In this document: positions 46,017 through 55,931 of the stretch, piece after piece
Layout: each line of letters begins with the position of its first letter
Position numbering within the stretch: the stretch's first letter is position 1
Source of the DNA: Fontibacillus panacisegetis
GTDB taxonomy: Bacteria; Bacillota; Bacilli; Paenibacillales; Paenibacillaceae
NCBI RefSeq assembly: GCF_900102215.1
Contig: NZ_FNBG01000002.1
Coordinates: forward strand, 189,084 to 253,083
Reading direction: 5' to 3'
DNA: 64,000 nt
Notes under the pieces: model-generated
The model's database searches: none
Seen by the model: only the letters and a program-made list of their open reading frames with translations
What the model was told of the DNA's origin: nothing
Program-made: the position numbers and the translations under genes

Positions 46017-46616
46017 TTAGTTAATCATTTTTATGTGTTTCACGTCCCGCCCAAGCTGTCTGATCAAATCATTACGAGAAAGTACCGTAGTCGGAAAAAT
46101 TTGCTTTCGTTTCTCCAGCAAGAAGGTGATCGTCGAATCAAATCCGGCTATCAAAGCTTCTTCCAGATGATGTTCAGCCAGCTCACGAATTGTATCGACT
46201 CCAGGAAATGATCTCCCCGGTTCAATATAATCTGCCAAGCATACGATTTTGTCCAGCTTGGTCATACCCACACGCCCTGATGTATGATATCGCACAGCAT
46301 CAAGAATCTCTTCATCCGCTACACCGTAATCTCGTTTGGCGATAAAAGCACCAACCTCAGCATGCAATAGCTGTTTATCATATTCCAGCAGTTCGGGATT
46401 CAATCCATTATCTATCATGACTGCTTCCTGCTTCTCAATCGGCCAGAACTTGGCCAAATCATGCAAAAGGGCGGCGAGATCTGCTTTTACCGGATCTCCC
46501 CCGAATCTTGTCGCTAAAATAACGGAAGTCTCCATAACACCTTTTACATGCTCCCAGCGTTTGGCTGGCATTTGGGCCGCAACAATGTCAAGCAGTTCCT
46601 CACGGCTGTATACCAT
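46017..46616 (-). CDS. yqeK: YqeK, HD-domain hydrolase (diadenosine tetraphosphatase)
   Basis: The 199-residue protein shows the HD-domain metal ligands: RWEHVKGV, LLHDLAK and YHTSGRVGM, with LADYIEPGR near the middle. YqeK proteins cleave Ap4A symmetrically. The gene overlaps the end of nadD by 17 nt, which suggests translational coupling. Confidence 0.94.
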   Translation of the reverse strand: MVYSREELLDIVAAQMPAKRWEHVKGVMETSVILATRFGGDPVKADLAALLHDLAKFWPIEKQEAVMIDNGLNPELLEYDKQLLHAEVGAFIAKRDYGVADEEILDAVRYHTSGRVGMTKLDKIVCLADYIEPGRSFPGVDTIRELAEHHLEEALIAGFDSTITFLLEKRKQIFPTTVLSRNDLIRQLGRDVKHIKMIN

Positions 46617-47193
46617 ACAATCCGCTCCTTATCATATATTCATACACTACTTCTGGCACCATATATCGAACAGACAATCCTCCTGAAATACGTCTGCGAA
46701 TCAGACTGGACGATATATCAACCAGCGGCATCTCGGCGAGATTAACCGCTTCCTGAATAGATGTTGGCAGCAGATCAAGCTCCATAAAACTGCCAGGCCG
46801 TTGTAGACCGATGAACTTAAGCAGCGTAGTCAATTCCTCGATACCTTCCCATTTGGGCAAATAATTTACCATATCGGCCCCAATGATAAAGTATAAATCT
46901 ACGTCAGGATACTGTTTACGCAGTTCCTTTACAGTATTGATCGTATATGAAACTCCGCCTCTTTGAAGCTCGATATCAATCGCTTTGAAAGCAGGGTGCT
47001 GATCAGTTGCAGCAGCTACCATTTCCAGTCTCTGCTGTCCACTTACTCCTGCCTGATGCTTGTGCGGAGGGATATGAGAAGGCATGAACCATACCTCTTC
47101 GAGCTGATATTGCTCCCGGGCAGCTTCAGCTGCAAGCAAATGACCAAGGTGGATCGGATCAAAAGCGCCTCCCATAATTCCGACTTTCTTCAT
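46600..47193 (-). CDS. nadD: Nicotinate-nucleotide adenylyltransferase
   Basis: The 197-residue protein begins with the nucleotidyltransferase motif GGAFDPIHLGHLL and has the later ISSSLIRRRISGG motif (ISxTxxR type). It adenylates nicotinate mononucleotide in NAD synthesis. GGAGGG precedes the ATG. It lies between yhbY and yqeK in the conserved block. Confidence 0.96.
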   Translation of the reverse strand: MKKVGIMGGAFDPIHLGHLLAAEAAREQYQLEEVWFMPSHIPPHKHQAGVSGQQRLEMVAAATDQHPAFKAIDIELQRGGVSYTINTVKELRKQYPDVDLYFIIGADMVNYLPKWEGIEELTTLLKFIGLQRPGSFMELDLLPTSIQEAVNLAEMPLVDISSSLIRRRISGGLSVRYMVPEVVYEYMIRSGLYGIQP

Positions 47194-47213
47194 TATATAT
47201 TCCCTCCATCAAG

Positions 47214-47504
47214 CTAAGGAAGCTCAATCTCCTTATACTCGCGGGATTCTTTGTACAAAATAATCGTTCTTCCGATCAATTGAACAAGCTCAGCACGTGC
47301 ACCCTTGGCGAGCTCTTCCGCGATTTCCTTCAGATCATCGAGATTGTTGTTAAGTACGGACACTTTGATCAGCTCTCTCCGCTCCAATGCTTCCGAAATC
47401 TGAGTAATCATATGCTCGTTAGTACCGCCTTTACCTACTTGAAAAATAGGTTGAAGGCTGTGAGCCATACTCCGTAAATATCTTTTCTGTTTACCGGTCA
47501 ACAT
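47214..47504 (-). CDS. yhbY: YhbY/YqeI ribosome assembly RNA-binding protein (CRM domain)
   Basis: The 96-residue protein is a single CRM domain with LTGKQKRYLRSMAHSLQP, the GKGG loop and LIGRTIILYKES. It associates with precursors of the large ribosomal subunit. Position between aroE and nadD matches yqeI of Bacillus subtilis. Confidence 0.95.
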   Translation of the reverse strand: MLTGKQKRYLRSMAHSLQPIFQVGKGGTNEHMITQISEALERRELIKVSVLNNNLDDLKEIAEELAKGARAELVQLIGRTIILYKESREYKEIELP

Positions 47505-47540
47505 GTAAATTCATTACCCCTTATCATTTTTTCAGTCACT

Positions 47541-48401
47541 TCAATTTAAGCTTCCAGACACAGCTTCTCTCATCGCATCAATCGGCGCTGTAAGGCCTGT
47601 CCAATATTCAAATGCATATCCGCCTTGGTATACGAACATGCCCAGACCATTATGGATGACACAGCCCTTCATTTCCGCCTGCCGCAATAATTCTGTCTTA
47701 AGCGGATTATAGATTAGATCACTCACTACAATGCCATCAGGAATAAGGTCAGCCTTTATCGGAGAAGCCTCGATATCCGGATACATGCCAACAGATGTCG
47801 TATTGATCAACAAATCGACCCCTGCTACATAATCAGGCACTTTATCTATACTGCAGCCCTTAATATTTCCTAGCTGGCTCCATTCCTGAGCCAGCTTCTC
47901 AGCTTTACTTGAGGTACGATTTGCGACGATCACATTACCAGGTCCTTCTTTGAGGAGTGCGTATATAACGCCACGTGCGGCTCCTCCAGAGCCGAGTACG
48001 AGCACGTTTTTACCTCTTAGGTCAGAAATGGCTTCTTCCTTTAATGAACGGATATAACCGATACCATCCGTATTATATCCTGTCAAAACTCCTTCGTCAT
48101 TGACAATCGTGTTAACGGCTCCTATATAACGAGCTCCTTCATCAATGACATCCACATATTTCATAACTTCCACCTTATGGGGAACCGTTACGTTAACCCC
48201 TCGAAATCCGAGCGCCCGAACGCCTTGAATGGCATCCTTTAGATTATTCCTGGTTACGTGCAGTGGGACATACGTTCCCGGAACTCCCGTCGCCTTAAGC
48301 GCCGCCATATGCATTGCCGGTGATTTTGAATGCAGAATAGGGTCTCCCATTACACCAAGCAGCAGATGAGTATCCTTCAGCTCTTTTTTCATAACATCCA
48401 T
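47541..48401 (-). CDS. aroE: Shikimate dehydrogenase
   Basis: The 286-residue protein has the substrate-binding GDPILHSKSPAMHMAA, the VNVTVPHK motif with the catalytic Lys, the NADP-binding GSGGAARGVIYAL and INTTSVGMYP. It reduces 3-dehydroshikimate in aromatic amino acid synthesis. The ATG follows GGGGGAG. Synteny in the yqe block agrees. Confidence 0.96.
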   Translation of the reverse strand: MDVMKKELKDTHLLLGVMGDPILHSKSPAMHMAALKATGVPGTYVPLHVTRNNLKDAIQGVRALGFRGVNVTVPHKVEVMKYVDVIDEGARYIGAVNTIVNDEGVLTGYNTDGIGYIRSLKEEAISDLRGKNVLVLGSGGAARGVIYALLKEGPGNVIVANRTSSKAEKLAQEWSQLGNIKGCSIDKVPDYVAGVDLLINTTSVGMYPDIEASPIKADLIPDGIVVSDLIYNPLKTELLRQAEMKGCVIHNGLGMFVYQGGYAFEYWTGLTAPIDAMREAVSGSLN

Positions 48402-48432
48402 AGTTTCTCCCCCTCAGACACTACGTAAACCA

Positions 48433-49566
48433 TTAAATAATCGAAGGACGAACCATCACTTTAATCCCTTTAGGAACATGAACCGCTACGATTGCTCCCT
48501 GATCATTGTTAATTTTTATCCAGCCAAGGCCTGAAATGAACAAGTCGCATTTATTTCCCTTCGTAATTCTGAATTCATGCCTTGTCCATTCCGGAAGCTT
48601 GGCAATGTTCTCTTTGCTAGGTGGATTCAGCAGCTCACCAGCGTGGTTTGCGAATAGCTCATCAGCTTTTTCGAGCTTGGTCCGGTGAAGAGGAACTCGT
48701 CCGCTAACAAAACAAGTGAAGGATTGACGATTGCCCTGAATAAAATCAAACCTGCCAAATCCACCGAAAAAAATAGTCTGGCCTTCGTTTAATTGATAAA
48801 CAGCCGGCTTCATTGGCTTGTCCGGCAGAATAACTCCCAGATCCTGAGGACTAACTAATTCGGAATAGCGGGATGGATACACGATTCCCGGAGTATCAAT
48901 GATGTATTTGCCATCATCCAGCGGGATATGCACCATATCAAGCGTAGTTCCAGGATAACGCGACACCGTCAACTCTTGATCAAGATCGCTATAATCACGA
49001 ATCAAACGATTAATAAGCGTAGATTTACCGACATTAGTCGCTCCAACTACATAAACATCACGATCCCCGCGATATTCATCGACCGCTTCAAGAAGGCGAT
49101 CAAATCCACTGTTCTGTTTTGCACTGCAAAGTACAACATCCTCTACCTTGAGGCCAGCATCTTTCGCTTCCTTCTGCACCCAGTTACGGACTTTGTTCCA
49201 ATTTGTTACTTTTGGAAGCAGATCAATTTTGTTTACAGCCAGCAGAACCGGATTGTTGCCGATAAATCTCTGCAAGCCAGAAATCACGCTGCCTTGAAAA
49301 TCAAAAATATCAACGATATGAATTACGAGTGCCTGTTTCCCGCCAATTTGTCCAAGCAGGCGCAGAAATTCATCCTGCTCTACAGTAACACTCGATGATT
49401 CATTGTAGTTTTTGATCCGGAAGCAACGCTGGCAAATGATCGGTTCTCTTTCAAACGCCTGCTTCGGGGTATATCCCGGTTTGCCCTGATCCTCGCTTTG
49501 CAAGCTGATCCCGCAGCCACTGCAGCGAAGTGCTTCTTGCTCCATCTGACCTCGTACTTCTGTCAT
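48433..49566 (-). CDS. yqeH: YqeH, circularly permuted ribosome-assembly GTPase
   Basis: The 377-residue protein has an N-terminal zinc finger (CSGCG ... CQRC), then G-motifs in permuted order: NKIDLLP (G4), CSAKQ (G5), GATNVGKSTLINRL (G1) and DTPGIV (G3). YqeH is needed for small-subunit biogenesis. Its start overlaps the yqeG stop by 4 nt. Confidence 0.96.
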   Translation of the reverse strand: MTEVRGQMEQEALRCSGCGISLQSEDQGKPGYTPKQAFEREPIICQRCFRIKNYNESSSVTVEQDEFLRLLGQIGGKQALVIHIVDIFDFQGSVISGLQRFIGNNPVLLAVNKIDLLPKVTNWNKVRNWVQKEAKDAGLKVEDVVLCSAKQNSGFDRLLEAVDEYRGDRDVYVVGATNVGKSTLINRLIRDYSDLDQELTVSRYPGTTLDMVHIPLDDGKYIIDTPGIVYPSRYSELVSPQDLGVILPDKPMKPAVYQLNEGQTIFFGGFGRFDFIQGNRQSFTCFVSGRVPLHRTKLEKADELFANHAGELLNPPSKENIAKLPEWTRHEFRITKGNKCDLFISGLGWIKINNDQGAIVAVHVPKGIKVMVRPSII

Positions 49567-50090
49567 CGCTTCTTTTCCTCCTCAAGCCATAATCCTGATT
49601 TACCGAGACGCCGCTTGACGATTCTTTCCATAAGGCGATTGATACGAGTCCCGACCCCTTCGTCTCCCACAGAGATCGGTAAAACCAATACCGTAAACAA
49701 TCCCTGACGATTGCCACCGAGTACGTCTGTCATGAGCTGGTCGCCGATCACAATCGTCTCCTGTGGCCTGATATCCATCAATTGCATAGCTTTATGAAAT
49801 GCTGATCCTGACGGTTTTCTGGCCTTATGCACGAATTCAATATTTAAAGGAGCAGCGAAAATGGATACCCTGTCCAAATTATTGTTCGACACAATCACAA
49901 GTTTAAATCCGGCTTTTTTCACTTTCTCAAACCAAAGAATCAACTCTGGAGTCGCTAATGGAGCTTTGGCTCCAACAAGAGTGTTGTCCAGATCAGTAAT
50001 AATTCCCCGATACCCTTTGGCATAGAGATCTTCCAAATCAATATCAAATACGCTGTCTACTCGCAGCTTTGGCAAAAATCTTTCAAACAA
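49563..50090 (-). CDS. yqeG: YqeG, HAD-superfamily (subfamily IIIA) phosphatase
   Basis: The 175-residue protein has the HAD motifs TDLDNTLVG (I), VSNN (II) and IVIGDQLMTDVLGGNRQG (III/IV). The substrate is not established. Start is TTG, 6 nt after GAGGTGA. It is the first gene of the conserved yqe block. Confidence 0.92.
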   Translation of the reverse strand: MFERFLPKLRVDSVFDIDLEDLYAKGYRGIITDLDNTLVGAKAPLATPELILWFEKVKKAGFKLVIVSNNNLDRVSIFAAPLNIEFVHKARKPSGSAFHKAMQLMDIRPQETIVIGDQLMTDVLGGNRQGLFTVLVLPISVGDEGVGTRINRLMERIVKRRLGKSGLWLEEEKKR

Positions 50091-50169
50091 ATACGTTCAC
50101 CTCAGTTTCATACGACAAACTATACCATAATCTTTATCCAACTTCCTTATATTTTAAAAAAGAAAACAC

Positions 50170-50189
50170 CCCCGTTGCAAGCAGCGGGG
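50170..50189 (-). terminator. Terminator of the MoxR-DUF58-transglutaminase operon
   Basis: CCCCG pairs with CGGGG, with additional inner pairs. In the minus direction it is followed by TGTTTTCTTTTTT. It separates this operon from yqeG. Confidence 0.82.
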
Positions 50190-50200
50190 AATTAGAAAGG

Positions 50201-52459
50201 TTATTTTTTTTCGACTCTTTTTCGGGTGACTTTAAATATTTGCCTTGACAGTGTCTGAACATCTCTCCACTGTTGAGTGGTGAATGAGTAATGGCTGTAG
50301 CTCGCACGCTCAAACTGAGCAAGCAGAGAATCCAGCATAGCAGAAAGCTCCGGCTTTTCTATTCGCCAGCGATTAAAGGATTCTCGCAGAGTCTCACTGT
50401 CATTACGACTAAGTCCTCTACGCTTAAGACGATGAACAACTCGCATCGTCTCATAAACCGCTTTTTCCCCCGGAGTTAAAGAGCGTCCCTTTCGAAGCCT
50501 GAATATCCCAAAGTATATCGCGGATCGAAGCCAATAGGCTGCTGCCAGTACAACAATAATAATAGATATGATTGTAATAGTTCTCAGAACTGTGGAGTTG
50601 AGCCAGGCAAATTCCTGAAATTCCCCTGTCTCCAACTCATCAAGCTGTTGATCCGCACCTGAGGAGACTACACTTCCATCTTCATCCCAATAAAGCAGCG
50701 GTGCATCAAATCCTGGGGTCGCCTCAAAAGTTATCCATCCGTATTCGCCAAAATATAGCTCTGCCCACGAGTGTGAATCAGCATTGTTCACCCTATAAGA
50801 CCCGGATTCACTAGTTGTCATTCTTTGCTGCATAAAATCAGAAGCCGGCAAAGTGCCTGGTGCATATCCTTTAACCCATCTAGCGGGTATTCCTAGCGAC
50901 CTGGCCATCATAACCATAGCCGTGGAGTAATAATCGCAATACCCCTGCTTGATTTCAAATAAAAAGCCATCTACAAAATCTTCGCTTTGCTTTCTCGACA
51001 AATCCGGCTTATTAGTATATTCATAATTTTGCCTTAGATAAGACTGCAGCAATTCCATCTTTTTGTATGGCGTAGCGCCTGATGCTGTAACCTCTTCTGC
51101 CAAATCTTTAACCCGCTGTGGAAAGGTGTTTGGTATTTGTAAATAATCTGAATTTTGCGTATTTGAATAAAGATCCTCGTAGCTCGCCTTTTGTACTTCT
51201 TCCAAAGGAATAAGCGGGACATCTGAAACGACCTTGTAACGCTTCGGATAAATATTAGCCTCTGACGAGTCAAGAAGAGCTAAATCGCTATCACCAAAGT
51301 GAAGTTCTGCCTCCCTACTTGCCCAGCGCAGCTGTGGAGCCGGAATATCTTCATCCTCTTTCTTAATTATTTCTACACTTCTAATAGTATATGCCCCGAA
51401 CAAAACCGGATACGGACGGTCAGTCTCCATCGTAACAATCTGTTCAACACGCTGGGTCTTGATTTTAGGAAACTCCTCTGTCACCATTTCTCCAGTTGAA
51501 GCTCCTGAATGCAGCATATATCCCCGCTTTTCCTGTTCCAGGCTGTCCCAGCCAGCTCCGGTATAAATACGACGTGTCTCGCCCCTCCAATATGATCGGA
51601 TCGGCGTTTGAATAGACATCACTGGGCTATACAGAAATTCAAACCCTTCGCCCAATGTGGAATCATCGCGACTATAGCCTGACACTACATTTTCAGGGGC
51701 TATATATTGAATCCCCTCAGTATTTGATGCCGTTACCTTTGCGCTGGAACCGCCCTCCCCACCTCCTCTGTTCTTCCAGGCAGTATAAGGATCGGTTAAC
51801 AGTGGAGTTACTGACGGAACACTTATGCCAATCAGAATGACGCATGCTACAATTACGCTCACATTCAATAAAACTTTAATAGGTTGCCGTCTCAAGGACT
51901 TCCAGCCAAGAGGATATTTAAGCTGATATTTTCGAAAATGGTGACTGCTGAGCCAACCCAATCCAGCAAATACAGTCCATGCTACATTGTGCCAGCACTT
52001 ATATGGTGTAAAAGAGTCCAAGATTGTAAACGCAATCATAATCACGCCTAGAAGCATCAAAATATGAAGCCGCTCCCTCACAAGCCTCCAAATAAGCTCA
52101 AACAGCCCCCAGGTTACCAAAGAAAACCAAATATAGGGCGACAAATAAGCAGCCATTCCTATCAGTTGATCCGGAAAAAAATTCCCGGTGGGTACATACA
52201 CTTCATAAGCAATCAGAACAATCCACCAGCTGATTACAACTGCCAAAAATTTAAGAGTCCAGCTCCAAACATTAGGAAGTGGCAGCGCTGAAATCGCAGC
52301 AATCGATATTAAGGTTACAGCTACCAGTGTCGTTGTCTGCATGAACCACATCGATTCTGTAAAGTTAACCCATTGAAGAGCGATAATGACAATCCATAAT
52401 ATTGAAATTACCCGATACCACGAATAAGTTTTATTTATTTCCTGTCCTCCCCATTTCAT
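50201..52459 (-). CDS. Membrane transglutaminase-like protein (TgpA/YebA type)
   Basis: The 752-residue protein has about six membrane helices in the first 210 residues, then an extracytoplasmic transglutaminase-like domain with the catalytic Cys in GYCDYYSTAMVMMARSLGIP, the His in DSHSWAELYF, and the following Glu/Thr-rich strand, one more membrane helix (ITIISIIIVVLAAAYWL) and a cytoplasmic tail. Its start codon overlaps the DUF58 stop (TGATG). Such operons with MoxR and DUF58 are widespread, but the substrate is unknown. Confidence 0.9.
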   Translation of the reverse strand: MKWGGQEINKTYSWYRVISILWIVIIALQWVNFTESMWFMQTTTLVAVTLISIAAISALPLPNVWSWTLKFLAVVISWWIVLIAYEVYVPTGNFFPDQLIGMAAYLSPYIWFSLVTWGLFELIWRLVRERLHILMLLGVIMIAFTILDSFTPYKCWHNVAWTVFAGLGWLSSHHFRKYQLKYPLGWKSLRRQPIKVLLNVSVIVACVILIGISVPSVTPLLTDPYTAWKNRGGGEGGSSAKVTASNTEGIQYIAPENVVSGYSRDDSTLGEGFEFLYSPVMSIQTPIRSYWRGETRRIYTGAGWDSLEQEKRGYMLHSGASTGEMVTEEFPKIKTQRVEQIVTMETDRPYPVLFGAYTIRSVEIIKKEDEDIPAPQLRWASREAELHFGDSDLALLDSSEANIYPKRYKVVSDVPLIPLEEVQKASYEDLYSNTQNSDYLQIPNTFPQRVKDLAEEVTASGATPYKKMELLQSYLRQNYEYTNKPDLSRKQSEDFVDGFLFEIKQGYCDYYSTAMVMMARSLGIPARWVKGYAPGTLPASDFMQQRMTTSESGSYRVNNADSHSWAELYFGEYGWITFEATPGFDAPLLYWDEDGSVVSSGADQQLDELETGEFQEFAWLNSTVLRTITIISIIIVVLAAAYWLRSAIYFGIFRLRKGRSLTPGEKAVYETMRVVHRLKRRGLSRNDSETLRESFNRWRIEKPELSAMLDSLLAQFERASYSHYSFTTQQWRDVQTLSRQIFKVTRKRVEKK

Positions 52460-53718
52460 CACTTTTCACCTCCAAGAGCAGAAGGCAGATTAGTTAATGA
52501 AGATACCCTGATTCCAAATATATTCCGATCTTTTAAAAGACTACTCCAATGAGTATACTTACCGCCAATCGATGTTTCATCTTCAATCAGAATATGATAA
52601 GGGAGCATTCGCCTTGAGCCTGCCCATCGGAGCATGCCCATTGCTTGTTCATCGGCAAGCGGTGTAATCAGTATAAAAAATGCACCCTTTGGAAAATACT
52701 CGCGGTTGGCCTCAAGTTTCTCCTTATAGCCACCATAACCATCTGCAGTGATATCCACTAAGTGATGAAGCATCTGCTGGCGCTCCAGATAACTTTCGGC
52801 AGGAGCAAAGCCGCGGAATTTTTGTCCTAGTGTGCACAGTCCTATATTCATTTTTTGCCTGGCACCATACTCCAATAAAGAAGCTGCTGTTGATACAGCC
52901 AGTTCAAATTGGGATGTGGATTTATAGCTGATCGAATGTGTATCAAGCACAAGTACAGTCTTTTGCAGTGATTCATGCTCAAACTCTTTTGATTTCCACG
53001 CCCCCGTTTTAGCTGTAGCATTCCAGTGAATCCGCGAAAATCGATCACCGTATACATAATCGCGTACTCCGTTGATTTGAGTAGTCTCACGGCGTGATAA
53101 GGATAAGGTAGCTTCCGGTCCGGCCACCCGTGAGTTTTTGCTATGCAAATACCAATGCTGAATAAATACCGTACGCGGTAAAATGCTAAATTCGCCGGAG
53201 GTATGAAATACCCCCTTATGTTTCATTAGTCCGAAAATATCTTCCGCTGAACACACTGTTCCAGCAAAAGAGTATCTCCCCCGCTCCAGTGGCGGTGTCT
53301 GAAATATAAGCTCAGACTGATTGTGCTGATGTGGTACAATACTATCCTCAAATATCCATGACTCTCCGTTGTGTTTCTCAAGTCGCTCCTGCACAATGAT
53401 GTAAGGGAGCGGCATAAATGCTGGAAGCTCAAGCGTCAGTTTAACGATAATCTGCTCGCCTGCTTTTAATAATCCCGTGCGCTCGCCTTCTAGTCCCAGT
53501 TGACGTTTTCCTTTGATTCGCCTGATTCCGCTGAAGCCCCCAATAGCCCAATATAGTGCAAGAATCGAAACCATGGTGAACAGCATAAAAGATGTTTTAC
53601 CGCCTTGAAACAACACATAGAGCAAGCAAATGATCCACAAAATTGCTACTTTCCAGGTATTAATAGAATTTAGTCCCGATACTATTGTACCGAGCGTCTC
53701 CCGAATTTGAACTCGCAT
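52459..53718 (-). CDS. DUF58 (von Willebrand A-like) membrane protein
   Basis: The 419-residue protein has two N-terminal membrane helices (VAILWIICLLYVLF and FTMVSILALYWAIGG), and the DUF58 core with YVYGDRFSRIHWNATAKTG and a VLVLDTHS MIDAS-like strand. DUF58 proteins accompany MoxR ATPases and transglutaminases. It begins 2 nt after the MoxR gene with only a weak ribosome binding site, implying coupled translation. Confidence 0.9.
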   Translation of the reverse strand: MRVQIRETLGTIVSGLNSINTWKVAILWIICLLYVLFQGGKTSFMLFTMVSILALYWAIGGFSGIRRIKGKRQLGLEGERTGLLKAGEQIIVKLTLELPAFMPLPYIIVQERLEKHNGESWIFEDSIVPHQHNQSELIFQTPPLERGRYSFAGTVCSAEDIFGLMKHKGVFHTSGEFSILPRTVFIQHWYLHSKNSRVAGPEATLSLSRRETTQINGVRDYVYGDRFSRIHWNATAKTGAWKSKEFEHESLQKTVLVLDTHSISYKSTSQFELAVSTAASLLEYGARQKMNIGLCTLGQKFRGFAPAESYLERQQMLHHLVDITADGYGGYKEKLEANREYFPKGAFFILITPLADEQAMGMLRWAGSRRMLPYHILIEDETSIGGKYTHWSSLLKDRNIFGIRVSSLTNLPSALGGEK

Positions 53719-53720
53719 AA

Positions 53721-54677
53721 TTATACACCCGCAGATACCGGCACATTAATCTGCCTTAAAATTTGCTGGAGCACCTGATTCGTTTTTACACTGTCCAGCC
53801 TGAATTCCGGTTTCAAAAGCACGCGATGTCCCAAAATAAACGGAGCCAGGGTCTTAATATCATCCGGAAGAACGTAGTCTCTTGACTGAACGTATGCATA
53901 AGCTTTGACAGCCATCATGAACGCCAACGACGCTCTCGGAGATGCTCCCAGAAGCACAGCCTCATGCTCCCTTGTACGACGCACAATATCTAGCAAATAA
54001 TCGGTTAGTGCATCACTTATATGTACATCCCGGACTTCTCGCTGCATCGAAGCGATCTCTTCCATCGATGTAACAGGCTGCAAATCATCGACAGGTTGAC
54101 CTAAATGATGACTGTGCAAAATCGCCTTCTCTGTTTTTGCATCGGGATATCCCATAGCAATCTTCATCATGAATCGATCAAGCTGAGCTTCAGGCAGCAT
54201 ATAAGTGCCTTCAAAATCAATAGGATTTTGCGTCGCACACAGCATAAAAGGATGGGGAAGGTCGTAGGTAAACCCGTCGGCTGTTACGCTTCTTTCCTCC
54301 ATTACTTCCAGCAGTGCTGACTGAGTTTTGGTCGTAGCCCGATTAATTTCATCTGTCAATAAAATATTTGTTATGACTGGACCTGGTCTGAATACAAAAC
54401 GTTCTTCATGCGGATGAAATACCGATACTCCGGTAATATCACTAGGAAGGATATCCGGGTTGCATTGAATGCGCCGATAATCTCCGCTCATAGATTTAGC
54501 CATCGCCTTGATCAGCTGAGTTTTTCCTGTACCGGGAACATCTTCAATTAACACATGTCCACTGGCCAGCAATGCAGTGAGCAATAAGTCAATTTCAAAA
54601 TCTTTTCCTAAAATACATGATTTCAGATTGTTTTTTACTAGATTCAAAATCGAGATAGATTGCTCTTTTACGGGCAT
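53721..54677 (-). CDS. MoxR-family AAA+ ATPase
   Basis: The 318-residue protein has Walker A EDVPGTGKTQL, Walker B LLTDEINRA, sensor 1 LCATQNP and the ASPRASLAFM arginine region, all typical of MoxR. MoxR ATPases act as chaperones for assembly of partner proteins. The ATG at 54677 follows GGGAGGG; an upstream frame extension of 36 codons lacks a good start. It heads the three-gene operon. Confidence 0.94.
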   Translation of the reverse strand: MPVKEQSISILNLVKNNLKSCILGKDFEIDLLLTALLASGHVLIEDVPGTGKTQLIKAMAKSMSGDYRRIQCNPDILPSDITGVSVFHPHEERFVFRPGPVITNILLTDEINRATTKTQSALLEVMEERSVTADGFTYDLPHPFMLCATQNPIDFEGTYMLPEAQLDRFMMKIAMGYPDAKTEKAILHSHHLGQPVDDLQPVTSMEEIASMQREVRDVHISDALTDYLLDIVRRTREHEAVLLGASPRASLAFMMAVKAYAYVQSRDYVLPDDIKTLAPFILGHRVLLKPEFRLDSVKTNQVLQQILRQINVPVSAGV

Positions 54678-54803
54678 GTCATTTCCCTCCCAAGTATTTG
54701 ATCCATGAAGTAATTTCAAATCTTTGGATGTATATATCTTCCTAATTGTACATGAAAGATGTATATAGGGAAACATGTTCATCATACCCAGTTTTTATAG
54801 GAC

Positions 54804-54836
54804 AAAAAACTGCCGGAGAAAAAACTCCCCGGCAGC
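54804..54836 (-). terminator. Terminator after spoVAE
   Basis: CTGCCGGAG pairs with CTCCCCGGCAG with one bulge, and six T follow in the minus direction. Confidence 0.88.
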
Positions 54837-54867
54837 ATTAACAGCTGTTGCATAAGCTTTATTGAAA

Positions 54868-55218
54868 TCATCCTTTGGGTCTGACCACAAGTGCAGCCAG
54901 AAAAGAGAATATGATGGCTGCCGAAATACCGGCGCTTGTCACATCAAATATTCCCGTTATGACCCCGATCCACCCATCCCTCTGCAGTTCAGTGAGAGCC
55001 CCGTGTACCAATGAATTGCCAAAGCTTGTAATTGGAACCGAAGCTCCAGCACCCGCGAATTTCACAAGTGGGTCATACCATCCAACCGCATCCATTACGG
55101 CACCAATGACCACCAACGTACTCATCGTATGAGCGGGGGATAACTTGAATACGTCAAACATAATTTGTCCAACAACGCAAAACAATCCTCCGATAACAAA
55201 CGCCCACAGAAAGATCAT
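54868..55218 (-). CDS. spoVAE: Stage V sporulation protein SpoVAE (SpoVAEb type)
   Basis: The 116-residue polytopic membrane protein has PAHTMSTLVVIGAVMDAVGWYDPL and FAGAGASVPITSFGNSLVHGAL, the hallmarks of SpoVAE/SpoVAC-like subunits of the dipicolinate channel of the spore inner membrane. The ATG follows GGGAGGAAGG. It lies 63 nt after spoVAC; the spoVAD gene that normally lies between the two is absent here. Confidence 0.93.
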   Translation of the reverse strand: MIFLWAFVIGGLFCVVGQIMFDVFKLSPAHTMSTLVVIGAVMDAVGWYDPLVKFAGAGASVPITSFGNSLVHGALTELQRDGWIGVITGIFDVTSAGISAAIIFSFLAALVVRPKG

Positions 55219-55281
55219 TTTTCAACCTTCCTCCCTTTCCAGAGTCATCGCTCTTGTTCTTCATATAAAATGAAATTCCGA

Positions 55282-55782
55282 CTAATGTACGCCACCAAGG
55301 CCAAAAATCACGTGAATCATACCGACGATAAACGCCGCTACGACACCAAACACGATGACAGATCCCGCCAGCCTAAACATATTGGCACCTACGCCTAACA
55401 CTAACCCCTCTGCCTGAGATTCCAACGCCGATGAACACATGGAATTTGCAAATCCGGTAACCGGGACTGCGGAGCCAGCACCTGCCCATTGAGATATTTT
55501 ATCGTATATGCCTAGCGAGGTCAGAATGATCGACGCAATGATGAGCAATGCGACCGTTGGACTGCTCGCTTCTTTTGCCGTCATTCCGAAGGACGTCATC
55601 AATATCTGCTGAATACACTGACCTAGAAAGCAGATAAAGCCTCCTACAAGAAATGCCTTCACACAGTTACCCAGTACATTTGTTTTGGGCTCATGCTTCT
55701 TGGCGATCCCCTTGTAGTCCTGCTTGGTCAATGACAGTCCTTTCTGCTTACCTCCGTTCCCGGACTTCGTCTTCGTTGACAA
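55282..55782 (-). CDS. spoVAC: Stage V sporulation protein SpoVAC
   Basis: The 166-residue membrane protein has a basic N-terminal tail (KQDYKGIAKKHEPK), CVKAFLVGGFICFLGQ, and WAGAGSAVPVTGFANSMCSSAL. SpoVAC is a mechanosensitive channel subunit needed for dipicolinate movement in spores. Start is TTG, 7 nt after GGAGGG; the ATG near the ribosome binding site is in another frame. Confidence 0.93.
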   Translation of the reverse strand: MSTKTKSGNGGKQKGLSLTKQDYKGIAKKHEPKTNVLGNCVKAFLVGGFICFLGQCIQQILMTSFGMTAKEASSPTVALLIIASIILTSLGIYDKISQWAGAGSAVPVTGFANSMCSSALESQAEGLVLGVGANMFRLAGSVIVFGVVAAFIVGMIHVIFGLGGVH

Positions 55783-55931
55783 ATGTCATCCCTCCTTCCA
55801 AGATGCTTCAAGCTAATCCTGATGCTGTACATTCATTATTTACCATCCTGCTTCTAGTTATGTTTGGTAAATCATCCATAGTGTGAACCAAGCTTTTGCC
55901 CTATGTAAACAAAAGGCTCTTTTCGTAAATA

